Below, piece by piece: positions 8,722 through 17,880 of a stretch of DNA of 64,000 nucleotides (positions are counted from its first letter, which is position 1; each line of letters begins with the position of its first letter). Position numbers and translations under genes: made by a program. This DNA is from Streptomyces lincolnensis. GTDB lineage: Bacteria; Actinomycetota; Actinomycetes; Streptomycetales; Streptomycetaceae. Below the pieces are notes generated by a model that was not told where the DNA came from, made no database searches, and saw nothing but the letters and a program-made list of their open reading frames with translations. Where the stretch lies: NCBI RefSeq assembly GCF_001685355.1, contig NZ_CP016438.1, positions 2,046,001-2,110,000 on the forward strand, written 5' to 3'.

Positions 8722-9632
8722 CACCAGCCCCGGTTCGCGTAACGCTCGGCCTCGGGCAGGGTGTCGCAGTTGATGCCGACCATGGCCTCGCCGAGGTTGC
8801 GGGAGGCGTCCGCGATGATCTTGGGGTCGTCGTAGAACGTGGTGGCCTTGACGATGGCGGCGGCGCGCTTGGCCGGGTCGCCGGACTTGAAGATGCCGGA
8901 GCCGACGAAGACGCCCTCGGCACCGAGCTGGCGCATCAGGGCGGCGTCGGCCGGGGTGGCGACGCCACCGGCGGAGAACAGGACCACCGGGAGCTTGCCG
9001 AGCTCGGCGACCTCCTTGACGATCTCGTACGGGGCGCGCAGTTCCTTCGCGGCGGCGTACAGCTCGTTGTTGTCGTAGCCGCGCAGCCGGGCGATCTCGT
9101 TCTTGATCTGGCGCAGGTGGCGCACGGCCTCGACGACGTTGCCGGTGCCGGCCTCGCCCTTGGAGCGGATCATGGCCGCGCCCTCGGCGATGCGGCGCAG
9201 GGCCTCGCCCAGGTTGGTGGCGCCGCAGACGAAGGGGGTCGTGAAGGCCCACTTGTCGGAGTGGTTGACCTCGTCGGCCGGGGTGAGGACCTCGGACTCG
9301 TCGATGTAGTCGACGCCGAGGGACTGGAGCACCTGGGCCTCGACGAAGTGGCCGATGCGGGACTTGGCCATGACCGGGATCGAGACGGCCTCGATGATGC
9401 CCTCGATCATGTCCGGGTCGGACATACGGGCCACGCCGCCGTCCTTGCGGATGTCGGCGGGGACCCGCTCCAGGGCCATGACGGCGACGGCGCCCGCGTC
9501 CTCGGCGATCTTCGCCTGGTCCGGCGTGACGACGTCCATGATCACGCCGCCCTTGAGCTGTTCGGCCATGCCGCGCTTCACACGCGCGGTGCCGGTCTCG
9601 GGAACCTGGTTGTCGGAAAGCGTGCTGGACAC
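8721..9632 (-). CDS. pdxS: Pyridoxal 5'-phosphate synthase subunit PdxS
   Basis: A 303-aa TIM-barrel PdxS, which makes PLP from ribose 5-phosphate, glyceraldehyde 3-phosphate and ammonia from PdxT. Conserved segments include [20 protein letters not shown], the catalytic-lysine region VMAKSRIGH, and the phosphate loop region [15 protein letters not shown] chose the GTG at 9632 (protein [20 protein letters not shown]) because it gives the usual PdxS length. An upstream start at 9710 would add a non-conserved extension. It is the first gene of the pdxST unit; 9633-9780 upstream is a likely promoter region. Confidence 0.96.
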   Translation of the reverse strand: MSSTLSDNQVPETGTARVKRGMAEQLKGGVIMDVVTPDQAKIAEDAGAVAVMALERVPADIRKDGGVARMSDPDMIEGIIEAVSIPVMAKSRIGHFVEAQVLQSLGVDYIDESEVLTPADEVNHSDKWAFTTPFVCGATNLGEALRRIAEGAAMIRSKGEAGTGNVVEAVRHLRQIKNEIARLRGYDNNELYAAAKELRAPYEIVKEVAELGKLPVVLFSAGGVATPADAALMRQLGAEGVFVGSGIFKSGDPAKRAAAIVKATTFYDDPKIIADASRNLGEAMVGINCDTLPEAERYANRGW

Positions 9633-9780
9633 GGATGACCTCGCTGAAGGGAAAGAGGGTTTCAACAGCACCGAGGAAACGCGAGGGGACCAGGCCACAG
9701 CAAGGGCCAATGAGGAGGCGGTGGATCGTTTTCCGGCCTGCGGCGGTCTGGGACGGGGGCCGGGCGGGGCGTGGCCGCCG

Positions 9781-10323
9781 TCAGGCGGTGCGATCGGTGA
9801 GCGCCGCCGGAGGCTCGTCGTCCATCTCGAAGGCCATCGGGAACGGCGCGTGGCCGGCCAGCCGGAACCAGCGGACCTTGCGGTGCCTGCGCAGCGCCCT
9901 GGCCGCCCGTACGGCGTCGTTGTGGAAGCGCCGGGCCATGGGCACCCGGCGTACCGCCTCGGTCAGTTCCCGGGTGGCCTCCTCTCCCCCGGGCGCCTCA
10001 CGGACCGCCTCGACCTGCTGGGACTCGGCGAACACGGCCCGCAGCGCCTGGCTCAGCTCGCTCTCGGCGACCTCGCGCTGTTCCTCCTCGGCCTGGCGTG
10101 CGGCGTGGGCCGCCTCGTACAGGACGATCGACGCGGCCGGGTCGAGCACCGCGGAGGTGGCCAGTTCCTGGGCCACCGAGGCGCGGCGCAGCAACTGGGC
10201 GTCCAGGGCGGCGCGGGCCGCGTCGATCCGGGCGTGCAGTCGGTCGAGCCGGCCCGCGGTCCAGCTCAGATAGAGGCCGATCGCGAACAGGGCCACCGCG
10301 ATCCAGATGAGTGTGGAAGTCAC
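9781..10323 (-). CDS. Divergent LemA-like single-pass membrane protein
   Basis: A 180-aa protein with one N-terminal membrane helix (about residues 4-20, [17 protein letters not shown]) and a long helical cytoplasmic or extracellular part rich in Ala, Glu and Arg. The C-terminal pattern [19 protein letters not shown] followed by FPMAFEMDD resembles the end of LemA family proteins, where a YNDAV-like motif is followed by a short Pro/Phe-containing tail. Function is unknown. The GTG at 10323 ([10 protein letters not shown]) is preferred over an upstream ATG because the hydrophobic helix then starts directly. It sits between pdxS and pimA, separated from pimA by 400 nt. Confidence 0.65.
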   Translation of the reverse strand: MTSTLIWIAVALFAIGLYLSWTAGRLDRLHARIDAARAALDAQLLRRASVAQELATSAVLDPAASIVLYEAAHAARQAEEEQREVAESELSQALRAVFAESQQVEAVREAPGGEEATRELTEAVRRVPMARRFHNDAVRAARALRRHRKVRWFRLAGHAPFPMAFEMDDEPPAALTDRTA

Positions 10324-10722
10324 GGCCCGCAGGCTACCCGTGCCCGCAGGCGCCTTCGGACCGGCCCGGGTCCGGCCGTGCCGGGCGTGAGGCGCCCTCG
10401 GCACGCCACACGCTCTTGGCGAGGCGGAGGCGCCGTCGCGGCCACGGCCGGACCCGGTGCCGGGCGCCCGGCCCACGCGGGCCCGGGCGGCGTGCTGCCG
10501 TCGGGGTCACTCCCCGCGAGGATCTGGCCGCCGCGCAGGACCACAGCCGACTGCGGGCCGGCCACCCACCGGCGCGGTCTTCGCCGACTCGTCGGCCACT
10601 CCTCGGTCACCGGGCTCGCCCCGGACGCGACGGCGCACGACGCGTCCCCCTGCTGCGGCAGGTGGTCGCACGGGACGTGTGACCCCGGCCGACGCCTCGA
10701 ACCGTACGGACACCCAGGCCCG
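10324..10722. other. Gene-poor 400-nt gap between the LemA-like gene and pimA
   Basis: Open frames exist on both strands here, but all are compositionally Arg/Pro/Ala-rich and show no recognisable motif. I see no convincing gene, RNA or terminator. The promoter of the LemA-like gene must lie near its right end of transcription, around 10324-10400. Confidence 0.4.
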
Positions 10723-11892
10723 TCAGTCGCGCGCCAGCCCCAGCCGTGCCCGCAGGCCCGTGGCCCGTTCGTCGTCCGCCGCGGCGACGGCCGCCGCTCC
10801 GGCCGTCACCGTCTCGTACACGGAGAGGATGTCCGCGCCGACCGTCGACCAGTCGAACCGCCGTACGTGCGCGCTGCCCCGCTCGCGCAGCCCCTCCCGC
10901 CGCTCCGGGTCCCCGAGCAGTCGTAGGGCGGCCTCGGCGAGGGCGTCCGCGTCCTCGTTGGTGAACAGTTCGCCCGCCGCGCCCTGGTCCAGGACCTGGG
11001 CGAAGGCGTCCAGGTCCGCGGCCAGCACCGGGGCGCCCGCCGACATGGCCTCGACGAGGATGATCCCGAAGCTCTCGCCGCCGGTGTTGGGAGCGACGTA
11101 CAGGTCGACACTGCGCAGCAGTCGCGCCTTGTCCTGGTCGCTGACCATGCCGAGGAACTCCACCCGGGAGCGGAGTTCGGCGGGCAGGGTCTCCACCGCC
11201 TCCTCCTCGTCCCCGCGCCCGGCCACCAGCAGACGGGCCCGCGGGCGTTCGGCGAGGATCTTCGGCAGGGCCTTCATCAGGACCGGCAGACCCTTGCGGG
11301 GCTCGTCGATCCGGCCGATGAAGCCGATGGTGTCGCCCTGCCACTCGGGCTTGGGCTCGGCCCGGGCGAAGAAGTCGACATCGACGCCGTTCGGGATGAC
11401 GACCGCGTCTCCGCCGAGGTGTTCCACCAGCGTGCGCCGGGCGTACTCGCTCACCGCGATCCGCGCGCTGATCTTCTCCAGGGCGGCCTGGAGGATCGAG
11501 TACGCGGCGACCATGACCCGGGAGCGCGGGTTGGAGGTGTGGAAGGTGGCGACGATCGGCCCCTGGGCGATCCAGCAGGTGAGCAGGCCGAGGGAGGGCG
11601 AGGACGGCTCGTGGATGTGGACGACGTCGAACGCGCCGTCGTGCAGCCAACGGCGCACCCGGGCCGCCGACAGGAAGCCGAAGCTCAGCCGGGCCACCGA
11701 GCCGTTGTAGGGCACGGGTACCGCGCGGCCGGCCGAGACGACGTACGGCGGCAGCGGGGTGTCGTCGTCGGCCGGGGCGAGGACGGACACGTCGTGGCCG
11801 AGCCGGATGAAGTACTCGGCGAGGTCACGGATGTGGAACTGGACGCCACCCGGCACGTCCCAGGAGTACGGACAGACGATGCCGATTCTCAC
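10723..11892 (-). CDS. pimA: Phosphatidylinositol alpha-mannosyltransferase (PimA-like, GT4)
   Basis: A 389-aa GT-B glycosyltransferase. It begins MRIGIVCPYSWDVPGGVQFH, the typical PimA N-terminus with the glycine-rich loop, and carries the GT4 nucleotide-sugar motif GGESFGIILVEAMSAGAPV near residue 285. PimA transfers mannose from GDP-mannose to phosphatidylinositol on the cytoplasmic leaflet, the first step of PIM synthesis. The GTG at 11892 overlaps the stop of the upstream acyltransferase (GTGA). The order pgsA - acyltransferase - pimA is the same as in mycobacteria, which supports the assignment. Confidence 0.92.
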   Translation of the reverse strand: MRIGIVCPYSWDVPGGVQFHIRDLAEYFIRLGHDVSVLAPADDDTPLPPYVVSAGRAVPVPYNGSVARLSFGFLSAARVRRWLHDGAFDVVHIHEPSSPSLGLLTCWIAQGPIVATFHTSNPRSRVMVAAYSILQAALEKISARIAVSEYARRTLVEHLGGDAVVIPNGVDVDFFARAEPKPEWQGDTIGFIGRIDEPRKGLPVLMKALPKILAERPRARLLVAGRGDEEEAVETLPAELRSRVEFLGMVSDQDKARLLRSVDLYVAPNTGGESFGIILVEAMSAGAPVLAADLDAFAQVLDQGAAGELFTNEDADALAEAALRLLGDPERREGLRERGSAHVRRFDWSTVGADILSVYETVTAGAAAVAAADDERATGLRARLGLARD

Positions 11893-12797
11893 GAGGGCCT
11901 CTTGGTGGGGTCCAGGTCCTTGAGCCACAACCGCTGCAGCATGTGCCAGTCCTCCGGATGGTCGGCGATCCCCGAGGCGAAGGCATCGGCCAGCGCCTGT
12001 GCCATGACAGACGTCTTCTCGGCCCGGGTACCTGTCTCGGGCACCTCGACCGGGGGGTGCACGCGGCCCTTCATGACGGGCGAGTCGTCGTACCAGAGGG
12101 TCACCGGGAGCAGCAGGGCGCCGGTCTGCTGGGCGAGCAGCGCCGGTCCGGCCGGGATCCGGGTGGCCTCGCCGAAGAACCGCACCTCGACGCCGGAGGA
12201 GGACAGGTCGCGTTCGGCGACCAGGCAGACCACGCCGCCGTCGCGCAGCCGCCGGGCCAGCGTGCCGAAGGCGGTGCCGCCCGTGTGCGGCAGGACCTCC
12301 ATGCCGAGGCCCTCGCGGTAGGCGACGAAACGGTCGTACAGCGTCTCCGGCTTGAGGCGCTCGGCGACCGTGGTGAAGGGCATGCCGAGCTTGGTGGTGA
12401 GCCAGGCGCCGGCGAGGTCCCAGTTGGCCATGTGCGGCAGCGCGAGGATGACGCCCCGGCCGGCCGCGAGGCCGTCGGTGAGGTGGTGCAGGTCCTTGGC
12501 CTCGAAGCCGGCCCTGACGCGGTCCGCGCTCCAGGCGGGCAGCCGGAAGGACTCCATCCAGTAGCGCAGGTACGACCGCATGCCCGCGCGCGAGAGCTCG
12601 GCCAGGCGCTCCGGGCTCGCGCCCGGCACCACGCGCGCGTAGTTGCTCTCCAGCCGCAGCACGCCCTTGCCGCGCCGCTTCCAGGCGAGGTCGGCGATGC
12701 TCCGGCCCAGGCGCACGGCGACCGGCTCGGGGAGCTTCTTGACCACGCCCCAGCCGAGGCCGTACAGCGCGTCCGTCAGCCGCTCCTGGGCGCTCAC
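11889..12797 (-). CDS. Phosphatidylinositol mannoside acyltransferase
   Basis: A 302-aa protein of the LpxL/HtrB-like lysophospholipid acyltransferase family. The catalytic HX4D motif is visible as HMANWD near residue 127. A basic segment and an ER-type acceptor block (VCLVAERDLSSSGVEVRFFG) follow. In mycobacteria the syntenic enzyme acylates the mannose of PIM. The GTG at 12797 overlaps the pgsA stop (GTGA) and its own stop overlaps the pimA start, so all three lipid genes are translationally coupled. No signal peptide is seen; a membrane-associated cytoplasmic location is expected. Confidence 0.9.
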   Translation of the reverse strand: MSAQERLTDALYGLGWGVVKKLPEPVAVRLGRSIADLAWKRRGKGVLRLESNYARVVPGASPERLAELSRAGMRSYLRYWMESFRLPAWSADRVRAGFEAKDLHHLTDGLAAGRGVILALPHMANWDLAGAWLTTKLGMPFTTVAERLKPETLYDRFVAYREGLGMEVLPHTGGTAFGTLARRLRDGGVVCLVAERDLSSSGVEVRFFGEATRIPAGPALLAQQTGALLLPVTLWYDDSPVMKGRVHPPVEVPETGTRAEKTSVMAQALADAFASGIADHPEDWHMLQRLWLKDLDPTKRPS

Positions 12798-13474
12798 TTC
12801 GCGGCCTCGCTCCCCTGGGTCTCCGGCTTCGCGGGAGGCTCGGCGGCCTCCGCCTCGGCGGACTCCCGGCGGACCGTGACGACCCGCTGGATCAGCGTGA
12901 CCAGGCTGCCGACCGCGACGATCCACAGCGCGACGGGCAGCAGGTACTGGATGCCCGGCACCCCGAAGGTGTGCAGCCCCGCGAGCCCGGCCGCGACCAG
13001 GGAGATCACCAGGCGCTCGGCGCGCTCGACGAGGCCGTTGACGGCGACCGGCAGGCCGATCGACTCGCCGCGGGCCTTGGTGTACGACACCACCTGGCCG
13101 CTGGCCAGGCAGAAGATCGAGACCGCGCACAGGACGAGGTCGTCGCCCCCGCCGGCGTACCAGAGGATGAAGCCGCCGAAGATCGCGCCGTCGGCGACCC
13201 GGTCGAGCGTGGAGTCCAGGAAGGCGCCCCAGCGGCTGGAGCGGCCGAGCTGGCGGGCCATGTTTCCGTCGACGAGGTCGGAGAACACGAAGAGCGTGAT
13301 CACGACGGTGCCCCAGAAGAACTCGCCCATGGGGTAGAAGACCAGCGCGCCCGCGACCACACCGGCGGTGCCGATGAGCGTGACCGTGTCGGGGCTGACG
13401 CCCCGCCGGATCAGAAACGCGGCGAACGGTGTGAGGACACGCGTGAAGAATGCACGCGCGTACTTGTTCAGCAT
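12794..13474 (-). CDS. pgsA: Phosphatidylinositol (phosphate) synthase, CDP-alcohol phosphatidyltransferase
   Basis: A 226-aa polytopic membrane enzyme. The complete CDP-alcohol phosphatidyltransferase signature D-G-x2-A-R-x8-G-x3-D-x3-D is present at residues 69-91 (DGNMAR ... GAFLDSTLD). In Actinobacteria this position in the cluster encodes the enzyme that makes phosphatidylinositol phosphate from CDP-diacylglycerol and inositol phosphate. The ATG at 13474 has GGGAAGG upstream. Longer in-frame starts (for example near 13531) exist and cannot be excluded. It is the first gene of the pgsA-acyltransferase-pimA operon; the 306 nt to the divergent EF-G2-like gene hold both promoters. Confidence 0.9.
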   Translation of the reverse strand: MLNKYARAFFTRVLTPFAAFLIRRGVSPDTVTLIGTAGVVAGALVFYPMGEFFWGTVVITLFVFSDLVDGNMARQLGRSSRWGAFLDSTLDRVADGAIFGGFILWYAGGGDDLVLCAVSIFCLASGQVVSYTKARGESIGLPVAVNGLVERAERLVISLVAAGLAGLHTFGVPGIQYLLPVALWIVAVGSLVTLIQRVVTVRRESAEAEAAEPPAKPETQGSEAAK

Positions 13475-13780
13475 GGCCTTCCCGAGGGTCGGTGTGGCCG
13501 CGCGGCCCCTGCTGGCCACCGGCTGGCCCATCGTAGCCACGCCCGCCGGTGCGCGACGGGCGGGCACCCGGCCCTCGTGTCACGTCCTGACGGCATCGAG
13601 GTCACGGGCCGATTGCGCGCGGCCCGCCGAGGCGGGAGCGGTGGGATCACGTCCGCCGTATGGACGCACCGTGACGGGAGTGGAAAGCTCGAAGAACACC
13701 GCGGGCGTCGCCGGAGCCGCCACCGCGGATCCCGCGTGTCCGCGCCCACAGTGACCTCACCGTGCACGGGAGGCAAGGCC
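13475..13780. promoter_or_regulatory. Divergent promoter region between pgsA and the EF-G2-like gene
   Basis: No gene is seen in this 306-nt gap. Both flanking genes point away from it, so it must carry two promoters. I could not pick convincing -35/-10 pairs. A GGGAGG ribosome site at 13768-13773 serves the plus-strand gene. Confidence 0.5.
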
Positions 13781-15979
13781 ATGGGCGACAAGGCGAACGC
13801 ACACCCCGGAGCCGCCGGCAGGGCGACAGCGGCCGACCACCCCGCGTCCGTACGGAATGTGGTGCTGGTCGGCCACTCCGGATCGGGCAAGACGACATTG
13901 GTGGAAGCTCTCGCGCTGACGGCGGGAGCACTCAACAGGGCGGGCCGTGTGGAGGACGGCGGCACCGTCTCCGACTACGACGAGATCGAGCACCGCCAGC
14001 AACGCTCGGTGCAACTGTCCCTGGTACCCGTCGAATGGGACGGATACAAGATCAATCTCCTCGACACCCCCGGATACGCCGACTTCGTCGGAGAACTCAG
14101 GGCCGGTCTGCGAGCGGCGGACGCGGCCCTTTTCGTCGTCTCCGCCTCCGACGGCGTGGACGGCTCGACCCGCATGGTGTGGGAGGAGTGCGCGGCCGTC
14201 GGCATGCCGAGGGCGATCGTCGTCACGCACCTGGAGTCCGCCCGGGCGGACTTCGAGGAGATGACGCGGATCTGCGCGGAGGCCTTCGGCGGCGACGACC
14301 CCGACGCCGTACTGCCGCTGTACCTCCCGCTGCACGGCCCGCAGGCCGCGGACGGGCACGCGCCCGTGACCGGGCTGACCGGGCTGCTGTCGCAGAAGCT
14401 GTTCGACTACTCGTCCGGGGAGCGCAAGGAGTCCGAGCCGGGCGAGGACCAGCTGCCGCTGATCGAGGAGGCCCGCAACCGGCTGATCGAGGGGATCATC
14501 TCGGAGTCCGAGGACGAGACCCTCATGGACCGGTATCTCGGCGGGGAGCCGATCGACTTCAAGACGCTGGTGGAGGACCTGGAGCGGGCCGTGGCGCGCG
14601 GGGTCTTCTTCCCGGTCCTGGCCGCCGCCCCGGCGGCCGACGGCGCCCGGCAGGGCATCGGCACGGTCGAGCTGCTGGAGCTGATCACCGGGGGTTTCCC
14701 GACGCCGTTCGAGCACCCCACGCCGGCGGTCACCACGATCGACGGCAAGCCGCGCGAGATCAAGGCGTGCGACACCGAGGGTCCGCTGGTCGCGGAGGTC
14801 GTGAAGACGGCGTCCGACCCGTACGTCGGCCGGATCTCGATGGTCCGGGTCTTCTCCGGCACCCTGCGCCCCGACCAGACGGTCCATGTCTCGGGGCACG
14901 GGCTGGCCGACCGCGGCCACGAGGACCACGACGTCGACGAGCGGATCGGCGCCCTGTCCGCGCCGTTCGGCAAGCAGCAGCGGGCGCTGACGCACTGCAT
15001 CGCGGGAGACATGGCGTGCGTGGCGAAGCTGAGCCGGGCGGAGACCGGGGACACCCTGTCGGCCAAGGACGACCCGCTGCTCATGGAGCCGTGGGAGATG
15101 CCCGACCCGTTGCTGCCGCTCGCCATCCAGGCGCACAGCAAGCCGGACGAGGACAAGCTCTCCCAGGGGCTCGCCCGGCTGGTCGCCGAGGACCCGACCA
15201 TGCGGCTGGAGCAGAACCAGGACACCCACCAGGTCGTGCTGTGGTGCCTGGGCGAGGCACACGCCGACGTGGCGCTGGAGCGGCTGCGCAGCCGCTACGG
15301 CGTGCAGGTCGACGTGGTCCCGCACCGGGTGTCCCTGCGGGAGACGTTCGCGGCCAGGTCCGCCGGGCGCGGCCGGCATGTCAAGCAGTCCGGCGGGCAC
15401 GGGCAGTACGCCATCTGCGAGATCGAGGTGGAGCCGCTGCCGGGCGGCTCGGGCATCGAGTTCGTGGACAAGGTGGTCGGCGGGGCGGTGCCGCGGCAGT
15501 TCATCCCGTCGGTCGAGAAGGGCGTGCGCGCCCAGGCGACCAGGGGAGTCACGTCGGGCAACCAGCTGGTCGACGTCCGCGTCACGCTGCTGGACGGCAA
15601 GGCGCACTCCGTCGACTCCTCCGACGCCGCGTTCCAGACGGCCGGGGCGCTGGCGCTGCGGGAGGCGGCGGCCGACGCGAAGATCCATCTGCTGGAGCCG
15701 GTGGCCGAGGTGTCCGTGCTGGTCGGCGACGACTACGTGGGCGCCGTGATGAGCGACCTGTCCGGACGGCGCGGCCGGGTGCTCGGCACGGAACAGACCA
15801 GCGGCAAAAGGACGTTGGTACGGGCCGAGGTGCCGGAGATCGAGATCGGCCGGTACGCCGTCGACCTGCGTTCCCTGTCGCACGGCACGGCCCGTTTCAG
15901 CCGTTCCTACGCACGGCACGAGCCGATGCCGCCGCAAGTCGCCGAAAGGATCCGTGAAGAGGCGGGCGCGGCTTCGTAG
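13781..15979 (+). CDS. Elongation factor G-like GTPase (EF-G2/FusA2 type)
   Basis: A 732-aa translational GTPase with EF-G domain architecture: G domain (about 25-300), beta-barrel domain II (about 320-420) and domains III-V to the end. The P-loop GHSGSGKT is at residues 31-38 and the G3 motif DTPGYADF at 95-102. The G4 position, normally NKxD, reads THLE (149-152), so guanine recognition is non-standard. The protein is a paralogue, not the main EF-G of the str operon. Actinobacterial EF-G2 proteins lack a settled function. The ATG at 13781 has GGGAGG 7 nt upstream; a long open frame extends further upstream but has no support. A 12-bp hairpin terminator follows the gene. Confidence 0.88.
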   Translation: MGDKANAHPGAAGRATAADHPASVRNVVLVGHSGSGKTTLVEALALTAGALNRAGRVEDGGTVSDYDEIEHRQQRSVQLSLVPVEWDGYKINLLDTPGYADFVGELRAGLRAADAALFVVSASDGVDGSTRMVWEECAAVGMPRAIVVTHLESARADFEEMTRICAEAFGGDDPDAVLPLYLPLHGPQAADGHAPVTGLTGLLSQKLFDYSSGERKESEPGEDQLPLIEEARNRLIEGIISESEDETLMDRYLGGEPIDFKTLVEDLERAVARGVFFPVLAAAPAADGARQGIGTVELLELITGGFPTPFEHPTPAVTTIDGKPREIKACDTEGPLVAEVVKTASDPYVGRISMVRVFSGTLRPDQTVHVSGHGLADRGHEDHDVDERIGALSAPFGKQQRALTHCIAGDMACVAKLSRAETGDTLSAKDDPLLMEPWEMPDPLLPLAIQAHSKPDEDKLSQGLARLVAEDPTMRLEQNQDTHQVVLWCLGEAHADVALERLRSRYGVQVDVVPHRVSLRETFAARSAGRGRHVKQSGGHGQYAICEIEVEPLPGGSGIEFVDKVVGGAVPRQFIPSVEKGVRAQATRGVTSGNQLVDVRVTLLDGKAHSVDSSDAAFQTAGALALREAAADAKIHLLEPVAEVSVLVGDDYVGAVMSDLSGRRGRVLGTEQTSGKRTLVRAEVPEIEIGRYAVDLRSLSHGTARFSRSYARHEPMPPQVAERIREEAGAAS

Positions 15980-16028
15980 TTGAGGCCGGGCGCGGCTCAA
16001 GTGGCGCGTGCGGAACGCTCCCCTCCGT

Positions 16029-16058
16029 GTCGGCGGACGGTTTCCACCGTCCGCCGAC
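16029..16058 (+). terminator. Perfect 12-bp stem-loop terminator after the EF-G2-like gene
   Basis: GTCGGCGGACGG pairs perfectly with CCGTCCGCCGAC around a TTTCCA loop, 50 nt after the stop codon at 15979. This separates the EF-G2-like gene from the next plus-strand gene. Confidence 0.8.
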
Positions 16059-16164
16059 GCATGTCCGTACCTGGAGATACGCTGATGACCTGATCAACAG
16101 GTGTGCGAAGCACGGAAGTCGGGAAGGCCGCAGGAGGCGACACCTGCGGCGATCGGGGGCGGGA

Positions 16165-17823
16165 ATGACCGTTGACAGCGGCTACGCGGACATCTTCGGT
16201 CCGCAGGTGCCGCGCACCGGCGACACGGACCAGACGGCGACGTTCGCGCTGGCCTCGGCGGCCTACCGGGACAACCCGGTGGGGAAGATTCTCGAGGCCA
16301 ACAGCGAGTGGCACACGTCGACCATCAAGGCTGGCCGCAGGTGGGCGAAGATCTTCGAACCCAATCTGGGTGAGGCCTTCTCCGCGGCCGTGATCGCTCG
16401 CATGCTCGGAGCCGGCCGCAAGCCGCTCATCCAGTCCTTCGGCGCCGAGCCGCAGGTCGTGGTCGAGCACTGTCTCGCGGCAAACCGCATCCGCCGGGAC
16501 CGCGACAACCTCCTGACCATCGTCATGGTGCTGTGCGGCCTGCTGTTCCTGCCCGGCCTCCTCATCTGGCTCCTGGTCTTCCAGATCCGCAGGACCATGG
16601 CCAGGCAGGAGGGCAGGGCCGGCGCCATGGCCACCGCGCTGCTCGTCGGGGTGGGCGCGCTGGCGGTGCTCTTCCTCGTCAAGATGCCGTTCACGGGCTT
16701 CTGGGCCTGGTACGCGCGCGCGGCGGTCGTGCTGCCGGTGGTCGGCTGGTTCTGGGCCAAGCAGATCTGCGAGCGGACGGCCAACGACCTGCGGGGGCGC
16801 TGGAGCAGTCTGCTGGCCGGCAGCAGCATCGGGGCGAAGGTGCCCGAGGCGGTGCCGCGCAGCCCCGGCGAGACCGCGGCCGAGTCGCTGCGCCAGTCCC
16901 TGGCCCGGCTCAGCGCGGAGCAGGCGTCCAACTCCGTCTTCTACGCCGGGCCCAAGGGCATACTCGGCATGGGCACCCGCTGGGGCAGCTGGCAGCTCGC
17001 CGAGGACCTGGTGTCCGCCGATCCCACCCGGGAGATCCATCCCTTCCGCAGCTGGGACGTCATCCGGTCCATCCACGACCAACTGCGCATGCTGGAGCGG
17101 AACACGCTGAACACCGGCGGCTTCCCGAAGGCGTCCATACGCCACTGGGTCGTCACACCGGTCGCGGAGAACGCCAAGGCGGTGTCCCGGCCCACGGGCA
17201 CGGACGTGGACGCGTACCAGGTCAAGAACCACGCCATCCAGGACATCTGCAACAAGCAGCAGTTCGGCGCGGGCGACCGGCACTATCTGGGCGTGCAGTG
17301 GACGCTGTGGGACGGGCAGCTGGTGATCACGATGATGATCACGGTGACCGTGCTGCACGAGACGCTGCGCATCGAGGTGACCGGGCATGCGCTGGGGCCG
17401 GTGCACGGGCTGTTCACCTCGGGTCCCGACGCCAAGGAGAAGGAGGTCTCCAAGTCCCTCAAGTTCTGGGAGACGCGGAAGGTGAAGCTCCCCCTGGTCG
17501 ACGCGGACGAGGTGGTGCGCCTGGCCGCCCGGGCACCGCTGACCTGGTATCCCCCGCTGCTCAACTGGCTCGGCGGGTCCCTCGCCCTGCCCGAGCCGTT
17601 CGGACTGCGGCACGCCTGGGCCGACAAGCCCTGGCGGCACCGCTTCATGGCCGACGACGCGCTGCGTGCCGCCACGCCGGTCCTGCGCGTGGTCCACTCG
17701 GCGGCGATCCGGGTCCTCGCGGAGAACGGCGTGAACACGGAGAAGTTCGGCAACCGGTCGGCGTTCCTGAGCACGGCGGTGCAGGACGCCTCTCCGCGCA
17801 AGGCCGACGTCTACGACGCGTAG
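16165..17823 (+). CDS. Membrane protein of unknown function, three N-terminal helices and a large soluble C-terminus
   Basis: A 552-aa protein I cannot assign to a family. Residues about 115-140 (LLTIVMVLCGLLFLPGLLIW), 155-175 (ATALLVGVGALAVLFLVKM) and 178-202 (WYARAAVVLPVVGWFWAK) are predicted membrane helices. The remaining 350 residues look soluble, with no catalytic motif that I recognise. A further hydrophobic stretch (LVITMMITVTVLHETLRIEV) near 390 may be a buried strand or a re-entrant segment. The ATG at 16165 (MTVDSGYADIFGP) has only a G-rich tract upstream. A longer start at 16027 would overlap the upstream terminator and is unlikely. It is convergent with the HIT gene across a bidirectional hairpin. 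Confidence 0.75.
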   Translation: MTVDSGYADIFGPQVPRTGDTDQTATFALASAAYRDNPVGKILEANSEWHTSTIKAGRRWAKIFEPNLGEAFSAAVIARMLGAGRKPLIQSFGAEPQVVVEHCLAANRIRRDRDNLLTIVMVLCGLLFLPGLLIWLLVFQIRRTMARQEGRAGAMATALLVGVGALAVLFLVKMPFTGFWAWYARAAVVLPVVGWFWAKQICERTANDLRGRWSSLLAGSSIGAKVPEAVPRSPGETAAESLRQSLARLSAEQASNSVFYAGPKGILGMGTRWGSWQLAEDLVSADPTREIHPFRSWDVIRSIHDQLRMLERNTLNTGGFPKASIRHWVVTPVAENAKAVSRPTGTDVDAYQVKNHAIQDICNKQQFGAGDRHYLGVQWTLWDGQLVITMMITVTVLHETLRIEVTGHALGPVHGLFTSGPDAKEKEVSKSLKFWETRKVKLPLVDADEVVRLAARAPLTWYPPLLNWLGGSLALPEPFGLRHAWADKPWRHRFMADDALRAATPVLRVVHSAAIRVLAENGVNTEKFGNRSAFLSTAVQDASPRKADVYDA

Positions 17824-17832
17824 GGGTGTGAG

Positions 17833-17869
17833 GGTGTGGGGGCCGCCCGCTGGGGGCCGCCCCCACACC
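17833..17869. terminator. Bidirectional hairpin between convergent genes
   Basis: An 11-bp perfect stem (GGTGTGGGGGC/GCCCCCACACC) with a 15-nt loop lies between the stop codon at 17823 (plus) and that at 17881 (minus). It can terminate both. Confidence 0.75.
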
Positions 17870-17880
17870 CGCCGAGGTCG

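Noticed and set aside
10320-10610. A 96-codon minus-strand frame in the gap before pimA
   Set aside because: Arg/Pro/Ala-rich, no ribosome site, no motif; most likely composition-driven.
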